A stretch of 64,000 nucleotides of DNA from Bordetella sp. LUAb4 (GCF_021325795.1 NZ_JAHPZX010000001.1:372001-436000); one strand, 5' to 3'; counted from the first letter of the stretch, positions 8,707-17,387 are shown. Notes: a model not told the origin generated them from the letters alone. Program-made: numbers and translations.

Positions 8707-8733
8707 GGGGCGGAAGATAGCACGGATGATTGT

Positions 8734-8757
8734 GTTAGCGCTAACGTTAGCGCTAAT
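8734..8757. promoter_or_regulatory. tandem LacI-type operators
   Basis: GTTAGCGCTAAC at 8734-8745 is a perfect 12-bp palindrome, directly followed by GTTAGCGCTAAT at 8746-8757. Both have the central CG and TTAGCGCTAA core typical of LacI-family operators. They sit 28 bases upstream of the LacI gene and about 115 bases upstream of the DapA-family gene, fitting autoregulation and control of the divergent unit. Confidence 0.8.
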
Positions 8758-8872
8758 ATTACGCAACCCCCAAGCGGGCCGCACAGGCAATCGCCCGGAT
8801 CAACGCCGATCGCGATGCACTTCGGCATGCGCCAGGCACACGAACACGAACACGAGAGGAAACACCGGCATC

Positions 8873-9781
8873 ATGATGACGCAAATGAAAGGGCTATACG
8901 TAGTGGCACAGACGCCGTTCGCGGCTGACGGCGCGCTGGATCTGGACAGCATCGACACGCTCACCGACTTCTACTTCAAGCACGGCGCCGCCGGCCTGAC
9001 GGTGCTGGGCGTGGCGGGTGAAGCGGCCAAGCTGTCGGAAGCCGAATCCGTCAGCGCGGTGAAGCGTTTCGTGGCGCGCGCCCAGGGCAAGCCCGTCATC
9101 GCCGGCGTCAGCAACGCCAGCGTCGCGCAACTGGCCACGCTGACGCAGGCCGTGACCGAAGTCGGTGCCAGTGGCGTCATGATCGCTCCGCCTCCCGGCC
9201 TGCGCACCGAGGAAGACGTGATCAACTACTACGGCGCCGTCTTCGACCGCATCGGCGACGTGCCCACCGTATTGCAGGACTTCCCTTTCTCCACCGGCGT
9301 CTGGATGTCAGTGCCGACCATGACGCGTTTGATCGAACGCTTCCCGCAGATCCAGGCCATCAAGGAAGAAGATATCCCCAGCGCGGCGAAGATCACGCGT
9401 TTGCGCGAAGCGATGCCGCGTCACGTGCCCATACTCACGGGCAACAACGCCGTCTTCCTGCCACAGGAACTGGGCCGCGGAATCGAAGGTCCGATGGCCG
9501 GCTTCTCGCATCCGGAAATGCTGTCCGGCGTCTACGACCTGTACACCCAGGGCAAGCCCGACGCCGCCTTCGACCTGTTCAATCTCTACCTGCCGCTGCT
9601 GAACTTCGAGAACCAGGCACAATGGGGCGTCGCCGTGCGCAAGGAAATCCTGCGCCGCCGCGGCGCCATCGCTTCCGCGGTCATGCGCGCGCCCGGCCCG
9701 CGCCTGAGTCCGCTGGACCTGAAGGATATCGACTCCCTGCTCGAACGCCTCAAGCAGGCCCTTGCTCGACGGAGCCATTGA
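8873..9781 (+). CDS. DapA-superfamily aldolase/dehydratase (not a true DHDPS)
   Basis: A 302-residue TIM-barrel enzyme; the ATG at 8873 follows GAGAGGA. The Schiff-base lysine is in QAIKEEDIPS. The positions that form the DHDPS proton relay differ: the usual GTTGES reads GVAGEA, and the Tyr of the LYNVP motif is replaced in VLQDFPFSTG. It is therefore unlikely to make dihydrodipicolinate; related enzymes act on 2-keto-3-deoxy sugar acids or other pyruvate adducts. It is divergent from a LacI regulator, and a PanE-like reductase follows. Confidence 0.85.
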   Translation: MMTQMKGLYVVAQTPFAADGALDLDSIDTLTDFYFKHGAAGLTVLGVAGEAAKLSEAESVSAVKRFVARAQGKPVIAGVSNASVAQLATLTQAVTEVGASGVMIAPPPGLRTEEDVINYYGAVFDRIGDVPTVLQDFPFSTGVWMSVPTMTRLIERFPQIQAIKEEDIPSAAKITRLREAMPRHVPILTGNNAVFLPQELGRGIEGPMAGFSHPEMLSGVYDLYTQGKPDAAFDLFNLYLPLLNFENQAQWGVAVRKEILRRRGAIASAVMRAPGPRLSPLDLKDIDSLLERLKQALARRSH

Positions 9782-9791
9782 TGCCTGGCCA

Positions 9792-9838
9792 TCTTGAACA
9801 CCCACTGAGCGCGGACTGAGTTCCACTCAGGTTCAAGA
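9792..9838 (+). other. nested stem-loop after the DapA-family gene
   Basis: TCTTGAAC at 9792-9799 pairs with GTTCAAGA at 9831-9838, and inside it CTGAG at 9816-9820 pairs with CTCAG at 9826-9830. There is no T-run, so a simple intrinsic terminator is doubtful; it could stabilise the 3' end of the upstream message. Confidence 0.4.
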
Positions 9839-9925
9839 CAAGATCCCTGTGGCAGTATCGTTGCCTCGAACCGCCTGGGTCTGCCTGGCGGCGAACCAAG
9901 GCGCACTCGCATCCTCGAAGGCAAT

Positions 9926-10933
9926 ATGAAGAAGATCTGTATTTTCGGCGCCGGCTCGGTCGGCGGCCATATGGCGGCGCGCCTGGCGCAAGCCGGCCTG
10001 GACGTGTCGGTCGTGGTTCGCGGCGCGCATCTCGCGGCCATCCGTGAACATGGCTTGCGTCTGACAGCGCCGGACGCCGACTTCACCGTCCGCGTGCAGG
10101 CGAGCGACAATCCGGCCGACCTGGGTCCGCAGGACCTGGTCATCTCCACCCTGAAAGCCCAGTCGCTGGGTGCCGCCGCCGCCGGCCTGGCCACGCTGCT
10201 CAAGCCCGATACCCCGGTGGTGTTCGCCGTCAACGGCATTCCGTGGTGGTACTTCCACGGCCTGCCCGACGACGGTAGCGGGCAGCCGGCCGCCACCCGC
10301 CTGCCCCGCCTCGATCCCGAAGGCCTGGTATGGCGCCACATCGGCGCGCGACGTGCACTGGGCTGCGTGATCCGCTCGCCCAATGAATTGTCCGCGCCGG
10401 GTGTGGTCCATAGCACCAGCACCACGAACACCTACACCATCGGCGAGCCGGACAACAGCGCGTCGCCCCGCCTGGCCGAGATCGTCGCAACCTTGCGGCA
10501 TGGCCTGCCCGGCGCCCGGGCCAGCCAGCAGATCCGCCGTGACATCTGGGCCAAGCTGGTCTTGAACGTGCCTAGCTCATTGACTTGCGCGCTGACCGTG
10601 TCGACCGCACCGGAACTGTTCGCGCAGGAAGACACGCGCGAACTCTGGCGCCAACTGGGCAACGAAGCCAATGCCGTCGCCGCCGCGCACGGCATCGACG
10701 CGGGCTTCGACCTGGACGCGCAGATCAGCTCCGGCGGCAAGAACCGTCACCCGCCGTCCATGCTGCAGGACCTGCTGGCCGGCAGGCCTCTGGAGCTCGA
10801 CGCCCAGATGCGCGCCGTTCAGGATCTCGGCCGCATGGCTGGCGTCGCCACACCCATGCTGGATGTGGCCGTGACGCTGCTGGCCCAACGCGCACGCTCG
10901 GAATTCGCGGCATCGCTGCGCGCAAAGGCATAG
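9926..10933 (+). CDS. ketopantoate reductase-family (ApbA/PanE) oxidoreductase
   Basis: A 335-residue protein with the N-terminal NADP-binding motif KKICIFGAGSVGGHMAARLA, a second block DLVISTLKAQSL and the NGIPWWYFHGLPDD segment seen in ketopantoate reductase paralogues. The C-terminal helical domain contains IRRDIWAKLVLNVPSSLTCA and GGKNRHPPSMLQDLLAGRPLE, which hold the conserved Lys, Asn and Ser positions. Many bacteria carry several paralogues that reduce other 2-keto acids, and the position after a DapA-family lyase under LacI control suggests a catabolic 2-keto-acid step rather than pantothenate synthesis. Confidence 0.85.
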   Translation: MKKICIFGAGSVGGHMAARLAQAGLDVSVVVRGAHLAAIREHGLRLTAPDADFTVRVQASDNPADLGPQDLVISTLKAQSLGAAAAGLATLLKPDTPVVFAVNGIPWWYFHGLPDDGSGQPAATRLPRLDPEGLVWRHIGARRALGCVIRSPNELSAPGVVHSTSTTNTYTIGEPDNSASPRLAEIVATLRHGLPGARASQQIRRDIWAKLVLNVPSSLTCALTVSTAPELFAQEDTRELWRQLGNEANAVAAAHGIDAGFDLDAQISSGGKNRHPPSMLQDLLAGRPLELDAQMRAVQDLGRMAGVATPMLDVAVTLLAQRARSEFAASLRAKA

Positions 10934-11029
10934 CATGGGGGCACGGAGCGGGTGCGGCGCGACGCCGCGCTGAGCTATGCTTGATCTTTCGCCTGATTCC
11001 TCAACCGCGTATCCGCGCCAGGAGGCAGT

Positions 11030-11437
11030 ATGAAAGTCGAAGGCCGTTGTCATTGCGGCGCCATTGCGTTCGAGGCGGACGTCGATCCCGCCACGGTCGC
11101 GGTGTGCCATTGCGCCGATTGCCAAAAACAGTCCGGGTCGGCGTTCCGCACCAACGTTCCCGCCAGCGCCGCTGAATTCCATCTGCTCAAAGGGACGCCG
11201 CGCCGCTACATCAAGACGGCGGACAGCGGCAATCGCCGCGTCCACGCCTTCTGCGAGAACTGCGGCACGCCGATCTATGCCTGTGCCGTGGAAAATCCGA
11301 AAACCTATTCCCTGCGCGTCGGCACGCTGGACCAGCGCCATGAACTGGGCCTGCCTGCCCGGCAGATCTGGACCAAACGGCGCCTGCCTTGGCTACACGA
11401 CCTGGACACCGTGCCCGGCGTCGAAGGCCAGCCCTGA
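11030..11437 (+). CDS. GFA-family zinc-binding protein
   Basis: A 135-residue protein with AGGAGG five bases before the ATG. The zinc-binding cysteines are clear: GRCHCGAIAFE, VCHCADCQKQSGSAF and FCENCGTPIYA. This is the Mss4-like fold of glutathione-dependent formaldehyde-activating (GFA) proteins, most of which have no proven catalytic role. It lies between the PanE-like gene and the convergent XRE-cupin regulator, with no obvious functional link. Confidence 0.9.
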   Translation: MKVEGRCHCGAIAFEADVDPATVAVCHCADCQKQSGSAFRTNVPASAAEFHLLKGTPRRYIKTADSGNRRVHAFCENCGTPIYACAVENPKTYSLRVGTLDQRHELGLPARQIWTKRRLPWLHDLDTVPGVEGQP

Positions 11438-11443
11438 AGCCCG

Positions 11444-12022
11444 CTAATCCTCCTGTGCGATCACCAGCAGCACGGACGCGGGCACTTTGCCTACCGAGGT
11501 GATCTTGTGCGGGATGCTGGAATTGAAATGCGCGCTGTCGCCCGCATGCAGCGTCTCGGTGCGCCGTGCCAGGCGCAGATCGATCGAGCCCTTGAGTACG
11601 TAGAGCAATTCCTCTCCCTTGTGGTGGCTCATGGGATGGTTGCGCACCGGCGCGCCGCTGGGCTCGATAACGAAAGCCACCATCCGATGATTAGGCTGCG
11701 CGCCGGACACCACACGCGGCGGCCGTAGCGCGGCTTCTGCGGCGCTCGCGCCGTCGCCAAACGCCACCCCGCGCTTCGCGCCCCGCTTGTCTTCGACCAC
11801 CGCGCGGCTGATCACCACCGGATCGTCATCGGGCGAGTCGGTGAACAACTCTTCCACCGTGACGCCCAGTGCCTTGGCGATCTTCAGGCCGGCGCTGATC
11901 GACGGCGTGGATACGCCCCGCTCCAGCTTGGACACATAGCTGCGCGTCAGCTCGGCCGCCTGGGCCAGCGCTTCCAGCGTCATACCAGCCTGCACGCGTA
12001 ATAACTTCAACTTGACGGACAT
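11444..12022 (-). CDS. XRE-family regulator with cupin domain
   Basis: A 192-residue protein: N-terminal helix-turn-helix (LKLLRVQAGMTLEALAQAAE, LTRSYVSKLERGVSTPSISA) and C-terminal cupin (about residues 105-190; MSHHKGEELLYVLKGSIDLR, LHAGDSAHFNSSIPHKI). This is the PuuR-like layout in which the cupin senses a small ligand. It is divergent from the Bug receptor gene at 12320, with three phased repeats in between, so it probably controls that receptor and the aldolase following it. Confidence 0.9.
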   Translation of the reverse strand: MSVKLKLLRVQAGMTLEALAQAAELTRSYVSKLERGVSTPSISAGLKIAKALGVTVEELFTDSPDDDPVVISRAVVEDKRGAKRGVAFGDGASAAEAALRPPRVVSGAQPNHRMVAFVIEPSGAPVRNHPMSHHKGEELLYVLKGSIDLRLARRTETLHAGDSAHFNSSIPHKITSVGKVPASVLLVIAQED

Positions 12023-12158
12023 GCCTTTCCCTTACATCCCTTTCTTTCCCGGGGCTTTCCCGACGCGGCTGTGGGCAAGAACCGGGAAGTCGCGCAGCCT
12101 CGACGTTCCCTGCCGCAACCCGGATGCTAACTCGGGATTTCCCCAAGCTTTCCAATAA

Positions 12159-12205
12159 GACACAAGTGTCCTAAACTACACAGGTGTCACAAGGTACACA
12201 TGTGC
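12159..12205. promoter_or_regulatory. three operators phased at 18 bp, likely for the XRE-cupin regulator
   Basis: Three short dyads of the form ACAC-NN-GTGT lie at 12159-12170 (GACACAAGTGTC), 12178-12187 (ACACAGGTGT) and 12196-12205 (ACACATGTGC). Their centres are exactly 18 bases apart, and as direct repeats they read CACAAGTGTC, CACAGGTGTC and CACATGTGCC. The array lies between the XRE-cupin gene and the divergent receptor gene. Confidence 0.7.
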
Positions 12206-12319
12206 CCCGAACGCCATATGGATCCCGGACAAATCGATGGGCACGGAAGGATCGCGTTGCGGCACACATAACGGGAGCTGGCCGTGCCTGGCCGCCCATA
12301 CATGAAAGGGGTCTATCTT

Positions 12320-13309
12320 ATGTCGTTCCGTTCTCGTCTACGGGCCTTTTTGCCCTCCGCCTGCCTGGGGCTCGCCACCTTGGTGGCATCCTCCGCGCCG
12401 GCCGGCGCCGAAACCTACCCGGACAAACCCATCCGCTTGATCGTGCCTTTCGGCGCGGGTGGCATCACCGACGTCGCGGGACGACTGATAGCCCAGTACC
12501 TGGGCGAAGAGCTCAAGCAGCAGATCGTCATCGAAAACCGTCCTGGCGCCGGCGGCTCGATCGCCGCTCAAGTGCTGACGCAGTCCAAGCCGGACGGCTA
12601 TACCCTGCTCCTGGGCACCGTGGGCACGCAGGTGGTCAACAAAATGCTTTACACCAAGCTCAGCTACGATCCCGCTGCGCTTACGCCAGTATCGCTATTA
12701 AGCAACTCCCCTTTCGTCCTGGCCATCCACGGCATCGACGGCGTGCGTGACCTCAATGCCTTGGCCGCCTATGCCAAGGCCCATCCCAATCAATTGAACG
12801 CCGGGTCGGCCGGCAATGGCAGTTCCCCGCATCTGGGCCTGGAGCTGTTCAAATTGATCACCGGCGCGCAGATCACGCATATCCCCTTCAAGAGCGGTGT
12901 CGAAGCCGTCAATGCCGCGGTCGGCGGCCAGGTGCAGGTCGTCATCGACGCGCTGCCCGTCATCCAGCCGCAGGACAAGGCCGGACGCCTGACCATGCTG
13001 GCCCTGGCCGCGCCGCAGCGCAACGCCATTGCGCCCGATCTGCGCACCAGCGTCGAAGAAGGCATGCCTGATTTCCAAGTCGGTTCCTGGAACGCGCTGA
13101 TCGCCCCGCCCGCCACGCCCCAGGCGCAGGTCGACATCCTCAACCAGGCCCTGGCGCGCGCCATGGCGCAACCCAAGCTGGTCGCCCGTCTGGCGGAAAT
13201 GGGCATCGAGCCCCTGCCCACCGGCGTCGCGGCCTACCAAACCCATGTGAAAGCCGAGACGGACAAGTGGTACAAGGTCATACAGGCCGCCGGCACCCGA
13301 CTCGACTAG
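12320..13309 (+). CDS. Bug/TctC-family periplasmic substrate receptor
   Basis: A 329-residue receptor; the ATG at 12320 is preceded by AAAGGGG and gives a Sec signal peptide ending near SAPAGA. The mature protein starts YPDKPIRLIVPFGAGGITDV; ENRPGAGGSIAAQVL, KPDGYTLLLG and HIPFKSGVEAVNAAVGGQ are the other signature blocks. It is followed after 73 bases by a class II aldolase gene on the same strand, and the XRE-cupin regulator lies upstream. The ligand is presumably the substrate or precursor for that aldolase. Confidence 0.92.
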   Translation: MSFRSRLRAFLPSACLGLATLVASSAPAGAETYPDKPIRLIVPFGAGGITDVAGRLIAQYLGEELKQQIVIENRPGAGGSIAAQVLTQSKPDGYTLLLGTVGTQVVNKMLYTKLSYDPAALTPVSLLSNSPFVLAIHGIDGVRDLNALAAYAKAHPNQLNAGSAGNGSSPHLGLELFKLITGAQITHIPFKSGVEAVNAAVGGQVQVVIDALPVIQPQDKAGRLTMLALAAPQRNAIAPDLRTSVEEGMPDFQVGSWNALIAPPATPQAQVDILNQALARAMAQPKLVARLAEMGIEPLPTGVAAYQTHVKAETDKWYKVIQAAGTRLD

Positions 13310-13382
13310 CACGACGACTATGCGCGCGGGCAGGACAGCATTCACGCGTCCACCGCCAACCTCCAAGCCAAGGTCCATCATC

Positions 13383-14180
13383 ATGAACGCTACCGATACC
13401 TTCCAGCTCGACAAAGCCACCCTGGTCGACCAATCGACCGCACAAATGGACCGCCAGTTCGCCGACAGCGCCTACACGCCGCGGCAGAAACTGGCCCTGA
13501 CCTGCCGCATCCTGTTCGAGAACGGCCACGATTCCGGCCTGGCCGGGCAGATCACGGCGCGCACCGGCACGCCCGGCGAGTTCTACACGCAACGGCTGGG
13601 TTTGGGCTTCGATGAGATCTCCGAAGACAATCTGCTGCGGGTGGATGAAGACCTGAACGTGCTGGAAGGGGGCGGCATGGCCAACCCGGCGAACCGCTTC
13701 CACTCCTGGGTGTATCGCGCGCGGCCGGACGTCAACTGCATCATCCACACCCATGCGGTGCACACCGCCGCCTTGGGCATGCTGGAACAGCCGCTCGTCA
13801 TCTCGCACATGGACAACTGCGTGCTGTATGACGACGTGGCCTTCGTCGCGCAATGGCCGGGCGTTCCGGTCGGCAACGAAGAAGGGGAGCTCATCTCCGG
13901 CGCGCTTGGCAGCAAACGCGCGCTGATGCTGTCGCACCACGGCCTGCTGGTTGCCGGCCAAAGCGTGGAAGAGGCCTGCGTACTGGCCATCGCCTTCGAA
14001 CGCGCGGCCCGTATGCAGTTGCTGGCGATGGCCGCCGGCGAGGTCAAACCCATCGACCCCGCCCTGGGCAAGGAAGCGCATGACTGGATCCTGCGGCCCA
14101 CGCGCAACAAGGTGGGGTTCGAGTATTACGCGCGCCGCGCGTTGAAGAATCCGCGCAACGCGGATTGCCTCAAGCGCTGA
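13383..14180 (+). CDS. class II aldolase/adducin-family protein
   Basis: A 265-residue protein. The metal-binding His motifs are visible: CIIHTHAVHTAALGM and MLSHHGLLVAGQSVEEA, and the segment AGQITARTGTPGEFYTQRLG matches the family's N-terminal substrate region. It could be a fuculose-phosphate-type aldolase or a decarboxylase; the sequence alone does not decide. It probably shares a transcript with the upstream Bug receptor. Its 3' end overlaps the convergent LigJ-like gene by 11 bases. Confidence 0.85.
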   Translation: MNATDTFQLDKATLVDQSTAQMDRQFADSAYTPRQKLALTCRILFENGHDSGLAGQITARTGTPGEFYTQRLGLGFDEISEDNLLRVDEDLNVLEGGGMANPANRFHSWVYRARPDVNCIIHTHAVHTAALGMLEQPLVISHMDNCVLYDDVAFVAQWPGVPVGNEEGELISGALGSKRALMLSHHGLLVAGQSVEEACVLAIAFERAARMQLLAMAAGEVKPIDPALGKEAHDWILRPTRNKVGFEYYARRALKNPRNADCLKR

Positions 14181-15207
14181 AGCGCGTTAGCTGTCCGCGT
14201 TCCCGCAAACGCTGCGCCAGGCGCGGATAGACGCGCAAGGCGTTTTCGCCCAAGACCTTGGCGCGATGCGCCGGCTGCAACCACTCGACGGCATCGATAT
14301 AGCGCTTGGTGTCGTCGTAGTAATAGCCGGTGCGCGGGTCTATGCCCTTGACCGCGCCGATGATCTCGGACGCGAACAGCACATTGTCCGGTGGCACCAC
14401 CTCCAGCAGCAGCTCGATACCCGGCCGATGATAGACGCAGGTGTCGAAGAACACATTGTTCATCAATTCCTCCACCGTCGGCCGTTCGAACTGCTGTGCC
14501 AGCCCGCGATAACGGCCCCAATGGAAGGGCACCGCGCCGCCGCCATGCGGGATGACGAAGCGCAAGGTCGGAAAGTCCTTGAAGATGTCCGCCATCAGGA
14601 ATTGCATGAAGGCGGTGGTGTCGCCGTTCAGGTAATGCGCACCGGTGTGATGAAAATTGGGATTGCAGGAGCAGCTGACGTGCACCATGGCCGGCACATC
14701 CAGCTCCACCAGCGTTTCAAACAGCGGATACCAGTGCTTTTGCGTCAGCGGCGGGTCAGTCCAGTAACCATCGCTGGGATCCGGGTTGACGTTGCAGCCG
14801 ACGAAGCCCAACTCCTGCACGCAACGCTTGAGCTCGCCGACGCAATTCGCCGGACTCACGCCGGGCGATTGCGGTAGCTGGCAGACGCCAACCAATTGAT
14901 CCGGATACAGCTCGGCCGCGCGGTGGATGAGGTCGTTGCAAGCGCGCGTCCAGTTGGCGCTGGTGGTGGCATCGCCAACGTGGTGTGCCATGGCGCCGGC
15001 GATGGGCGAGAACAATGTCAGGTCGACGCCGCGCTCGCGTTGGATGCGCAGTTGATTGGGTTCCAGCGATTCGCGTATCTCGTCGTCGCTGATGTGGAAA
15101 TCGGGCGTCAGCACCTTCCCCGCCGCGTAGGCTTCGGTCTGGCGCGCGCGCCATGCCTTGAGCGCCGCCGGCGCGGTGGTGTAGTGACCGTGGCAATCGA
15201 TGATCAT
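14170..15207 (-). CDS. amidohydrolase-2 family, LigJ-like (4-oxalomesaconate hydratase-type)
   Basis: A 345-residue protein of the ACMSD/LigJ branch. It starts MIIDCHGHYTTAPAALKAWR, with the metal-binding HxH, and continues FVGCNVNPDPSDGYWTDPPL, HVSCSCNPNFHHTGAHYLNG and FVIPHGGGAVPFHWGRY, all closely resembling 4-oxalomesaconate hydratase of the protocatechuate/gallate 4,5-cleavage route. No ring-cleavage dioxygenase is in the window, so the physiological substrate is uncertain. It lies 37 bases after a Bug receptor gene on the same strand; the IclR gene beyond that is divergent. Confidence 0.8.
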   Translation of the reverse strand: MIIDCHGHYTTAPAALKAWRARQTEAYAAGKVLTPDFHISDDEIRESLEPNQLRIQRERGVDLTLFSPIAGAMAHHVGDATTSANWTRACNDLIHRAAELYPDQLVGVCQLPQSPGVSPANCVGELKRCVQELGFVGCNVNPDPSDGYWTDPPLTQKHWYPLFETLVELDVPAMVHVSCSCNPNFHHTGAHYLNGDTTAFMQFLMADIFKDFPTLRFVIPHGGGAVPFHWGRYRGLAQQFERPTVEELMNNVFFDTCVYHRPGIELLLEVVPPDNVLFASEIIGAVKGIDPRTGYYYDDTKRYIDAVEWLQPAHRAKVLGENALRVYPRLAQRLRERGQLTRFSA

Positions 15208-15244
15208 GGTTGTGTCCTGCTGATGGAAGCTAATGTCGATCGGT

Positions 15245-16207
15245 CTACTCGACCTTCAGATTGAATTGCTTGGCCACGTCCACATAAGCCTTCAACTCTT
15301 CGTTGAAGAAAGTGGTGAACGCCGGTGTCGGCTGCGGCGCCGCTTCGATGCCTAACTTATCCAAGGCTTCGATGACATTGGGTTGAGCCATCACCACCTG
15401 GATGGCATCGGACAGTTTCTTCACCACCGGCTGTGGCGTGCCGGCGGGCGCGAACAATCCCCACCAGCCGGTGCGTTCCAGATTCGGCACCCCCGCTTGC
15501 GCGAAGGTCGGCACCTCGGACAAGCGATGGAAGCGCTCCGAGCCCGTGACCGCCAGCGCGCGCAGCTTGCCGTTCTCCACCAGCGGCACGACCTCGCTGG
15601 CCGTAGGAATCATGAAGGTGAGGCGGCCGGCCAGCAGATCCGGCAAGGCCGCCGAGCCGCCCTTGTAGAGCACTTGCACGGGCTTGGTCCCGGTGTTCTG
15701 CGGAAACAGGAGATTGGTGGGCGATCCAGCCCCCACGGCACCGTACGAAGACTTGTCCGGATTCGCCTTCATCCAGGCCACCAGGCCGGCCACGTCCTTG
15801 GCCGGTGACGCCGCCGGCACCACCAGCACGAACGGCGCACGGCCCGTGCGTGCGATGGGCTGCAGGTCCTTCGCCGCGTCGTAGGGCAGATTGGCCGTGG
15901 TGGCGCGGTTGAAGCCCAGGTATGTCGCGCCCATCAACAAGGTATAGCCGTCGGGTGCGGCGCGGGCCGCGTACTCCGTGCCGATATTGCCGTTGGCGCC
16001 GCCACGGTTCTCGATCACCACGCTCTGCTTCAGGCGTATGCCCAGCTCGGTGGCCACCACGCGCGAGATGTTGTCGACGCCGCCGCCCGCGGCATAGGGA
16101 ACGACCAGGCGGATGGGTTTGTCGGGATAGTCGGCCCAGGCGCTGCCCGCGGCGCCGCTCCAGAGCACTAGCGCGGCCAATGCCACGCGAATAGGACGCA
16201 GATGCAT
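15245..16207 (-). CDS. Bug/TctC-family periplasmic substrate receptor
   Basis: A 320-residue receptor; the ATG at 16207 is preceded by AGGAGA, and the longer open frame upstream is not needed. The signal peptide ends near GSAWAD, followed by YPDKPIRLVVPYAAGGGVDN, then IENRGGANGNIGTEYAARAA and PDGYTLLMGATYLGF. It is the first gene of a two-gene unit with the LigJ-like hydratase and is divergent from an IclR gene. The ligand is presumably an aromatic-derived or tricarboxylate compound acted on by the hydratase. Confidence 0.92.
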   Translation of the reverse strand: MHLRPIRVALAALVLWSGAAGSAWADYPDKPIRLVVPYAAGGGVDNISRVVATELGIRLKQSVVIENRGGANGNIGTEYAARAAPDGYTLLMGATYLGFNRATTANLPYDAAKDLQPIARTGRAPFVLVVPAASPAKDVAGLVAWMKANPDKSSYGAVGAGSPTNLLFPQNTGTKPVQVLYKGGSAALPDLLAGRLTFMIPTASEVVPLVENGKLRALAVTGSERFHRLSEVPTFAQAGVPNLERTGWWGLFAPAGTPQPVVKKLSDAIQVVMAQPNVIEALDKLGIEAAPQPTPAFTTFFNEELKAYVDVAKQFNLKVE

Positions 16208-16413
16208 GATGTCTCCTGGTTTCTTGGCTATGTTTTTTGGACTCCGCGTGCTGGATCCGTTTTCGCAAGTTGCCCGCGCGTTATCGCGGTAAGGTGTGGC
16301 GGTCAAGAAATCGCCCCCTGTTGCGTACGCCGGGACCTCCTCGGGACATCCTGTCCTCCCGGCACGTTTCCATGCACACTCGCAGCGTAGGCGCCGCCGC
16401 AAGCCGGGACAAC

Positions 16414-16436
16414 ATCGGTCCGCCAGGCGGACCGAT
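16414..16436. promoter_or_regulatory. 23-bp inverted repeat, likely IclR-family operator
   Basis: ATCGGTCCGCC at 16414-16424 and GGCGGACCGAT at 16426-16436 are exact reverse complements around a single central base. GTCCGC-N-GCGGAC dyads are typical of IclR-family operators. It sits in the 390-base divergent gap between the Bug receptor and the IclR gene. The rest of that gap holds no other gene. Confidence 0.65.
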
Positions 16437-16597
16437 ATAAGATAGGCGCACAAAGAAGCAAAACGTCCTGCGCCCTGCTCGATCGGCATAGTCCTCCATC
16501 ATTCGGGGGACGATGGTCGGGAGAGGGTCGATGGAAGGACGCAGGGGATAGGATTGCCCATCCAAAGCCGCACTGTATGAGAACGAGGGAGACAGCG

Positions 16598-17338
16598 ATG
16601 AGTGAAAACCCTGACGAGCTGGTCGCGGCAGCCACGCGTGCGTTGGCCATTCTTGACGTGTTCAGCATGGAAGAGCCGCATCTGGGGCTTAGTGACATCG
16701 CGCGCCGCGTGGGACTGGCCAAGACCACCACACTGCGTCTGCTCAAGACGCTCGAAGCCAGCCATTACGTCGCCCGCACGGACCAGGCGCAATGGCGGCT
16801 CGGCCCGGCCACCGCGTCATTGGGCTCGCGCTACACCATGGCCTTCGATGTGCGGGAAAGCATAGAGCCCGCACTGCGCAAGCTGTCCGATGAAACCGGC
16901 GAGGACATGTCCTTCTTCGTGCGCGACGGTGATCGCCGCATCCGGCTGGTAAAAGTGCGCTGCCCGCAAGCCCAGCACAATCGCGCCCGCGTGGGCGAAG
17001 CCATGCCGCTGGATCGAGGTGCGTCCGGCCTGGTGCTGTTGGCGTATATGGGAGAAACGGGGCCGCTCTACGACGAGATTCGCGCGCGCGGCTATCACGT
17101 CACCGTGGGTGAAGCGCGGCAGACCTCGGCCAGCGTGGCCGTGCCCGTCTTCGGCAACCGCTGGCGCGTCGCGGGCGCGCTATGCATAGGCATGCCTGCC
17201 AGCGCCGACGTCGCACCGAAGCTGCACGCCTATGCGCCGCGACTGTTGCAGGCCGCGCAATCCCTGTCGGCGCTGCTGAGCTATGACGCCGGCACGGCGC
17301 GCCACGAAAACCGGCCACGCGCAACCTGGCATCCCTGA
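16598..17338 (+). CDS. IclR-family transcriptional regulator
   Basis: A 246-residue protein; the start at 16598 follows GAGGGAGA. The N-terminal winged helix (ALAILDVFSMEEPHLGLSDI, ARRVGLAKTTTLRLLKTLEA) precedes the C-terminal GAF-like effector domain (MPLDRGASGLVLLAYMGETG, VSVPVF-like block ASVAVPVFGNRWRVAGALCI). The length is normal. It is divergent from the Bug receptor/LigJ-like pair and very probably regulates it in response to an aromatic catabolite. Confidence 0.9.
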   Translation: MSENPDELVAAATRALAILDVFSMEEPHLGLSDIARRVGLAKTTTLRLLKTLEASHYVARTDQAQWRLGPATASLGSRYTMAFDVRESIEPALRKLSDETGEDMSFFVRDGDRRIRLVKVRCPQAQHNRARVGEAMPLDRGASGLVLLAYMGETGPLYDEIRARGYHVTVGEARQTSASVAVPVFGNRWRVAGALCIGMPASADVAPKLHAYAPRLLQAAQSLSALLSYDAGTARHENRPRATWHP

Positions 17339-17387
17339 CCCCTCCCGGGATGTCGCTTGACGCCGCTAATTGCCGAAAGACGCCTGA

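Noticed and set aside
16208-16489. N-terminal extension of the Bug receptor at 15245
   Set aside because: It would place the signal peptide internally; AGGAGA before 16207 supports the shorter form.
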